Shown piece after piece: positions 11,901 to 20,900 of a stretch of 64,000 nt of DNA (position 1 is its first letter; every line of letters starts with the position of its first letter). Under the pieces are notes generated by a model. The model had not been told where the DNA came from and did no database searches. It saw only the letters and a program-made list of their open reading frames with translations. Origin of the DNA: Toxonevra muliebris (taxonomy: Eukaryota > Arthropoda > Insecta > Diptera > Pallopteridae); contig OY829326.1 of NCBI GenBank assembly GCA_963691655.1, positions 138,030,998-138,094,997 of the forward strand, written 5' to 3'. The translations under genes were made by a program, and so were the position numbers.

Positions 11901-14900
11901 AAACCATTTCCACCGACACCGGCACCACCACCGCCACCACGTTCACCTTGCAAATGATTATTGGCATAATAACTTGCTACTGGTTGAGGTAGTTGTGATG
12001 GTTGATGTTGTGGATGATGATGATAATGTTGCTGCTGATGATATTGTTGCGGATTATTCGGCTGATATTGATATTCATCTCTTTTATAACGATTTATATT
12101 CATTTGTTGTTGTTGTTGTTGGTGTGTCTGTTGTTGCTGTGGTTGCTGATAGTGATGATTTTGATAGCTTGGTATTTGTGTTGTTGTCGCTGTTGCTGAT
12201 TTCGTATTTATTGTCATTGCTGCATTTGTTGTTGTTGTATTTGTTGCACCTTTATTAAACTTCATCAACGCTGCCTGCGCTGCGGAGTCTAATGCTGTTG
12301 GCATAATAGTTCTATAAAATAAATAAAATTAAAAAAAAAACGAATGCAAATTTAGCAAAAAAAAAATTTCATTGCAATATTTTACAAATGGATGTAAACA
12401 TTTAATAAATTTAATGTGTTTTTTTGTTGTGTGATGATGTGAAGAATATATATTTTTTGTTTTTGTTTTATATATACAATTTTTATAGAAATGTGCATAA
12501 ATATTTTTTGTTGTGAACAACATTTATTTACAGCCTCAGAAAATTCAGAAAATTAAAGAGAGTGAATGAAAGAAAATTTGCACGCTAATATCGAGTCATA
12601 ACCGCCAACAATGCTGCTGTGTACTACGCATCAGCTTCTGATGATTTTTTATGACACAGAAAGGAACCGTTACTGTGGTATCGAGGCAACTAATTTAACG
12701 AGCTAGTGGTGCCTTGCAGCTGGACAGCGAAAAAAAAATGTCTTTTTTCTCGTTTGCATCAATTTGGTGGCTATAGATCGATATGCTCCAAATTCATAAT
12801 TAAGATAACATTAACGTATTTGGAAAAATAAAATAATATTTTTAATTTTTTTATCCTGATTCTACATTGATTTTGCAATTTTGTACTTTTGTACACTATT
12901 CCCCCCTTCCCTATATAAAATAGAATTAAATATTTATTATGGAACTCTCAAAATGACTGATTCTATTTAAAAATATGGAAATATGGGTTTATGGAACGTA
13001 CTCAGCCTGGTCTGTATTGTGCTAGTGCTATAGTGTGGAGAGATCGTGGTTTGCTTAGGGGTCATGCTCATAATACGTCACACGTCATGTTATTGGTCAT
13101 TTTAAATGCCCCTCACCTAGGAAAATGGTAACGGTACACGATACATTGAGTACTCGATACTTTTACGCCGTTAATTTTTTACTTGATACATTTGTTATGG
13201 GTACTTGTATTCATTGAGTAGATTGATGCTGGTATCGAAATTTGATACTTTTAAAAATTTCCAGTGCAAAAGTTCGTACTAAAAAATGCAATGCTGAAAG
13301 ATGACAGATGAAAAAAAGCCGCCATCATTATAATTATCATTCATTTTTGACTGCTATTCGTTAAATTTTTAATAAAAAAATTTATAATCACCAACGATGC
13401 AGCGAAAAACTTTTTGAAGTACTTTTTTTTGCTTACTTAAACTTGTGTTATGGAACATAATATGTATTTCTATTACGAGAACATTTTATTTTCTATAAAG
13501 TAAATTTTTATGTGCATCTGCAAGCAAGCAAAAGCAGAAATTATAGTCTCTTGAAAAGTTTTCAATTTTGAGTTGTGCCACTTTTGTAGTTAAGGTGCGA
13601 TATCAATAAAAATCAAACATTTACACATAAATAATTCGCAAATTTCGATACTTTCCCTACCCTCACCGCATTTCACATATTGTCACAAACCTCAGGCGGA
13701 AATTGACATGACGCGCATATAGAAACAACTTTTGAGGTAAATAAATGTAATTTTGTGGGATTTATATTGCTCTGAAAATCGTCGAAAATCGAAAAATAAA
13801 TAGAATATATTGCGATACTTTTAAACACAGACAACTTATATACAAAAACACAACACAAAACGTTTTCATTTTTACTCGAACAAATGAACACACTAGGGGT
13901 AAAAATTAAAAGGTTTTAAAAGGCTAAAGCTGCCGAAATTGGCTATAGATTGTGCTACGAGTCTAGATTCGTATTTCAGGGACAAATTTCAACAGAATAG
14001 CAATTTTTTTTTTTTTTTTTTACTTCCGAACCAAACTCTTTGGTTATGGAGAAAATTTAAATATTACTAGAGATACTAAGAAAAAAAAAAATTGTGGTTC
14101 AAGGTCTCTCTGAATCACTGGTTCGGTTTAAAAACCGGTTCTTTTGGATCTTTGGTTCGACTCAAAAATGGTTTGGTTGAAAAAATCTTGCAGAGTAAAA
14201 AAATTAAATGGTTTTGGCCCCAAATACATTAACAGTTTTAATGTCATAAAAATGAAAACCTCCAATTTGGAAATCTCCACTAGTGTTCTATACTATTTTG
14301 ACCAGATTTTGTCTCTGTACGCTGGGCCCGTGCAGTGTCATTTTTGTTGCGGGAAAAAATATGGAATCTTTTAATGTTCCCCAGTGCTGGTCAATCGAAA
14401 CATATTGGGCTATAGTCAAAGGCAAGTTAAGAGCTTTGCTGTAAAATGGAAAGAAAGTCTAAAAAGTTTAATGGCAACAATGCCAGGAATATTATGAAGG
14501 GCATCAGGAAAAAATTAAGAAAAGGATATGGTTCTAAATTAAATTCCATGGAACTTTACGGAAAATATTTTTTCTTAACCATTATAGGAAAAAAAAATTT
14601 TAGTTTTCACTTAAAAAAAGTGTCACAACCAAATAATTTTAACAAATGGAAAAAGGTCGCAGATAGAACCGAATAAAGAGAAACTAACAAAGCTATTGTT
14701 GAAAAATAATGTATTTATAAATCATCCACCAGTGTAGGGTATAAAAATCGGTGCTAAATGGTAATCATTTTTTAGCTAGAACCAAGCTATTTTTTCGCAC
14801 AAAACTGGTTTATTTTTTGGTTTAGTTCAATTGAAAAAAAAAAACAAAAACGGGCTGATTCACGGTTCATTATGAGTTACTCAATTGTCTTGTAGTTTAA

Positions 14901-17900
14901 TGATTATTTTATTTAGTTGTAGGAAAATTGTTATAAAAAATAAAGTTTGCTTTTTGAAAATTAAAACTTAGGGGACTATATTCCAACTTAGGTCTATATT
15001 ACAATAGTTGCCAAATGTTTGACAAGCTTTTCTAACAATATTATGAGAGGTTAAAGTTAGTATACGGTATAAGTTTTATTTGGTAAGCGAATAATATAAA
15101 TCTTACAAAAACACATTAAATTGTAGAAGAAAATAAAACTCATTAAATATGAAACTCAACTAAAAAAAAATAATCTACTACAGATAAATATTGTTTATAT
15201 TTATGAAATTTTAATTCCACTGTTTCAATTTAACATGTTTTTGAACAATAAAATAAAAAAAAAACTTTCATAATTCGAAGAATCTAGCTCACCCTTTGAG
15301 ATCCGAATTATCAAAGCTCTACTGTATTTTTCATATTGTAAAAAATGCATTCATTGAAACAAAAACTACATTACCATTTTCAAAACTAGATTTTAACCTA
15401 ACCCCCATTCAGTAACTTCTATACATATGAGTATCTATACATTTTTTAATGTAACTATCTTTACATTTATTAGTGTAACTACATTTTTATTCCAGAAGAT
15501 CCAGAAGTGCTACACTATCAATGTATATCAATTTAAAGAGCTTGATGAAAGTAGGTTAGCCATAAACTATCAGATTTAAAATCGGTTTAGCCAATTCCAA
15601 AATATTAGCGTCAGAAGTTCTTTAAAATTCACTCATTGAACAAAGTATTGCATTCATCGTTGTAAAAATCATTGCTTAAGCGGGAGTAAATAATAAATAA
15701 GAGAAAGAGAGAAGACATGAGTAACGGCAACTCTCAGTATTATCTAACGAATTATCTGCATACACAAATAACAAAACAAACACCAACGAGGAGTTTGGTT
15801 CTCTCTTGATATTTGATTTTTCATAAAGAGATTTCTTGAGCAAAAAAAATAGCCCCAGTTACAGGGGCCTTACCGACTAGTATAATATAAAAGGCTTCAG
15901 TGAAATGCATTATCTACATTTATTTAAAAAATAAATAATCAAAAAACAACTTATTCTATAAAGAATTCAAAATCTACAATTACAATTTAAAGAAGTTTCT
16001 GCGTGCATATTAATAAAAGCATATTAAAATTTAACCCCAAACTACAACGAATGAAATGGAAGGTGAGAGGATGAAGTGAAAACTGAAGTGCAAATGTCAA
16101 TGTTTTTTTTTTTTTTTTGTTCTCTTTAAAGTTTAATAGCAGCAAAAATATCAACATGCCAATAAAGAAGAAGAAAAAGCCAAAAAGAAAAAATAAAACA
16201 CAATAATACAAAAATTTCAAACAACAAAACAAAAAAATTAAACAAATACAACAAATTAAATTAAACAAAATTATACTTACTTAATTGGGAGAGTATGATT
16301 TATTGTTTGTTTTATTATTTTTGAGGGGGTAAAAGATTAGGAATTAAGTAACCTACAAAAAAATTTAATAAAAAAAAGAAACAAATTAAATTGTAAAACG
16401 CAAAAATGTAACAAATTATTGTCAATCTCTTAATATTTTACTCAATCAATCAGTCAATCAATCAATCAATTAGTTGTTTTTAGAAAAGGCAATTATTATG
16501 GAAAAACCAATTATAAAAAGTTAATTGAATTAACAAAAAAAAAATTAGGAAAAAACGTAACAAAACTAATCAAAGCGTAAGAGATTAAAAGATAAATGCA
16601 AAATATATAAAAATATATAAATATAGAAAATTATAAATAAATAAAACTGAACAAAAATAAAATACATAAAAACCGCTCCGCTTTTCTATTTTTTTTATTT
16701 TTTTTTTATCGTGAAACAAGCATGTTAAACAAGGTTTGAAATGAAATTTTAAATTAAACAAAAATCAATAAAATAAAATGTCAAACTTACACCGTGACAA
16801 AAAAAGAAAATAATTAAATTTTCGATAGATAGATAGATAAATAAAATTCAAACGAAACTTAAACGAACATTGCAACTAAATCCTACCTCAATTAAATAGT
16901 CTTTATATTAAAAAAAAAATAAAAAATAAAAATATAAATAGAGAAAGAGTAGTAGTAGCTCAAAAACAAAAGAAACTCTATTGTCTCAATCTCACTCAAC
17001 GTAACATAAACCTACCTAAGTCGTGATGTCTCAAGAAACCACTGCGGCACATCAACCTCAGCAATTTCATAATATTTAATAAATGGTTGCTCCAAAAGTT
17101 CTGGATATTTCGGTCGAAATTGATGATTTTTCGTTAAGCTGTAAGAAAAATTTATTGACAGAGACACATTGATACAAATTCAAAAAAAAAAAAAAAACAA
17201 TCAAAAATATTCGAGCATATACAAACCACTTATTAACGAAATCATGAAATTCGGAACTAAAATTGAAACCATCACCATGTGGCAAACTGGGAGGTTCAGA
17301 AGCTAAAACTTTTGTCAGTACTTCAAAATCTGTATTGCAGCCTTCATATGGAGATCGTGCTGTCGCCAATTCAACTAATGTAATGCCAAGTGACCAGACA
17401 TCGGCGCGTATATCATACTTTGGTTTTTTAGGATCAATACGTTCGGGCTATATGTAGAGAATGAAAAGAAAAGATTTAATGGTTGAATTTAAATGCTTAT
17501 AAGATTATCCTAAAAAAATGATTATTACATATAAATAACAGCTGAAAAGTAATAAATTTTAATACACTCTAAAAGTGTTTCTACAACAGAGTTGAATTTT
17601 AATGCTGAAAGATGATATTGTGCTGAACAGTTTTGGTAAAGATAGTTATACTCCCGCAAGTCATAGTTCTTTTCTATTCGAATTTCATTTCAAGGTCACA
17701 GGAGTCAAGCCATCGTAATTAATTTGTAAATAAATATAAACTTCAAGAGTTGGGATTTCATGTCCGAGACAAATTGGTTCCTTATGAAAAAATAAACATT
17801 TCTTTTATTTACATCAATTATAAATGAATTACGCAATCACATTATACACATTACAACTATAAATTCTTGAACTAAAGAATGCAGTGTGGCCAACTCAGCG

Positions 17901-20900
17901 CTTTTCCCGCTGATTTTAGTACTTTTTAAAAATTAACACGCGGAAAAAAAGTGATTTCGTTTTTTCAATTTAAAATATCTTCGAAAAATCGAATAAATTT
18001 TCATTAACTAGAAGTATCAGATTTCTCTCACATTTATAAGGAAAAAAATTTAACGCTTTTTTTAAGAAAATACGCGTTTTATTCTTCATTTTAGCGGATT
18101 TTGAAAAACAAAAGTTTGCCACACTGAAAGAATGTTCGATTATTTTGTGAGAGAAAAAATGCAGCGAATTTATGCATGAAATATCAACGAGTAGTAAATA
18201 CTCGTTTCATTTAATCGCTCACGAAAAGAACGAGAGAGAAACGAATATATACAGGCGAGAGCGAATGCAATATAATTTCTTATTCTTCTTTTTGTTTACG
18301 CTCACACAGTGAAAAATTCGTTCGTGAATAATTTTAATTATATTTTTAATTCATTCAATATGAAAAATAAATTTAGAAAAAAAATAGGAGCGGGAAATAT
18401 GAACACTACAAATTTCTCCTAAATATTTTCGTAAACACAATGCATTTTATTGGTATTGAATATTTCGAATACAGTTTCTGGAGATACTTTAGAGCTGTGA
18501 TGGCCACTTATACATACACGATGATTGATTGAGGTCTTTTTCAATGGAAATAATCCCTGTAGATGTGAAATTTCTTACGCTCTTGTGCACGCGGGCAATC
18601 CTTTGGCCTACTCTGCTTTAGAGCCCATTTGAAAAATAACAATTGCGTAGATTATACTTAATGGTGGTTATGATTTTTAATGTAGGTACTAAGTGCACAT
18701 GTAGATAAAGGTAAATGTTTATCTTTAACTAAGTCTTTATTTAGCGTTGTAATAATTTTGCCTGTCAAGTGTGAGTTTTTAATTTTATTAAAAATCCGAA
18801 TTAAAATTGCTTTTTTGGAGCAAAGTGGCTAAGTGAAAAACTTTTCTTAGTCAATTTTTACTCTAGAAGGTTTGGCATTACCAATCTATTTTTTAGACAG
18901 TTCGTAATAGTAACGAATTAGTCGAAATTACGCCAAAGTCAACAACTTTGGTTAATATTTGTACATTAACGAATACATAATAGTGTGCGACTTTGCTCTA
19001 ACTTATATATCCAAATGTCGTCGCCCTTTTTATAAGATTGCTGAGATGAACTGGACGTTTATTACAATATTTCATACAATATGTAATAACCATTTTTAAA
19101 TAGTGTAAAATTAAATAATTTTTACCGCCATATAAGCAGCGCATCCAGCCGATCTTGTATTCGCTTTTGAATCCACTAAACGTCCACTAATGCCAAAATC
19201 ACACAATTTGATATTACCACGTTCATCGATTAAAATATTCGATGGTTTAACATCTCTGTGTATGACACCGTGTTTCTCTTTTAAATATGATAAGGCTTTG
19301 ACAGTCTGAAAAAAAATAAATAAATAAAAACAATGGAAACATTATACAAATCTATTATATTATTTTATCATTTAAATCGCTTACCGCAACAGTAACTTTG
19401 CCTAGTATATTCTCAGGAACTGGTTTCTTTGATAGTTTTAGTAATTTATCAAAACACATGGACATCAATTCCATACATATCCACACATCTGGATCACGTA
19501 CAAAACACCCCAAGCATTTCACAATATATGGGCAGTCATGTGATTTGAGTACAACATCTAAATCCATAAGAATGCGTTTATTCTCTTCCGTATTGCCGGT
19601 GCGTCGCATCTGTTTAACAGCAATAATTGTGTCACTCGGTTTGTGACGCATTTTTACAACATTCCCACTGGTGCCATTACCCAAGTCACCTAAATGTTCC
19701 AAGTCTGTGATGTCCGTTTCATACTGCCGCCCTTTAATTGTGAGTATGCCAGTCTGTTTCATAATCATTTTGAGCTTCTTATCAGTATCTGTTTCAGCAG
19801 CAGGTGTTGGGGTTACGACCGGTAATCGCATGCGGGCACGATTTGGTGTATTCTCCACTGGGTTGGAAGAAGAAGAAAAAGTTTGCTTTAATATCATACA
19901 TATTAAACGTTTGTTAAAAAAGAATTTTGTTTTATTTGACAGTAGATGCAAAATAGGTAAGAACTAGGAACTCTAACCTCCCTCCGATTCTACTAATACT
20001 AAACATCTTTAGTGACTATGAACTGAACGCCGTTAACTTGAAAAGCGAGCTGAAATATCAACGGAGAAACCAAACAAGGAGAAAACAACTCAATACCAAA
20101 AGATTACGTTACATTATCAACCATTACGGAAGAAATTGCTAGTCAAATGCAAGCAAAATACATCGAAAGTAATTAATGCCACACTCAAGGAAGCCGCAGA
20201 AGAAAAACTTGGTGTAATACCAGAAAAAGAAACAGTTGATGTCTGATACTATTACTGGAACCGTACTTAGATGCCATTCACATATTACGTAACGCAAATT
20301 TTGGTTTTTGATTTGAGTCTTACTTTCAAAATCGGTCTAAGTCTTAGTCTAAATATCGATTCGGTTTTTGGTTTTAATTTTGGTCTAGTCTTTGTTCTGA
20401 ATTTTCGTCTGAGTTTTGATGCGAATTTTGGTCTATTTTTGAACAGATTTTTAGTCGGCAAATCGATCAGCTTTTTGAACTAAATTTTTGTTTGAAATCT
20501 GGCCTACTTTTGGCCTGAGTTTTCGTTCAAAAATCTGTTTAAATTTGGACTGAATTTTGATCTGTTTTTGGACAGAACTTTGATGAGAAAATCGGTCTGA
20601 ATTTTAGATCTACGTTTCTGTCTGAATATCAATTTGATTTTTGATCTCCTTCTTGGTCTGATTTTTACTTGCTTTTTGGTTCAGAATTTGGTGTTTTTTT
20701 TTTTTTCAATAATTTGATTTTTCGACTGGGTTTTGAGTAAAGTTTTACCCTGATTTTCGAATTAGACTGCTCTGGACCATCATAAAAAATAAAATGCTCT
20801 TGTGTGTTCTGATATATATACTTTGTTTCACTATATAACTTATAAAATTTTTCTGAACTTTAATTTTTCTTGCAATTAATACCATTGCTCTCTCCAAAGC

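Larger units (their letters stand above)
12312..17015 (-). other. hep: hep intron 5 (4.7 kb), with element relics
   Basis: Separates the kinase-domain exons from the tail exons. It holds a Tc1-type transposase relic (14375-14545), a pogo/Tigger-like terminus (15255-15324) and a Helitron-like element (15434-15880). The rest is AT-rich, with a (CAAT)n run at 16442-16470. Confidence 0.7.

Noticed and set aside
11574..11957. Plus-strand ORF over hep exon 6 (and similar ones at 11974-12258)
   Set aside because: It is the complement of a coding exon rich in trinucleotide repeats; no domain and no splice logic.
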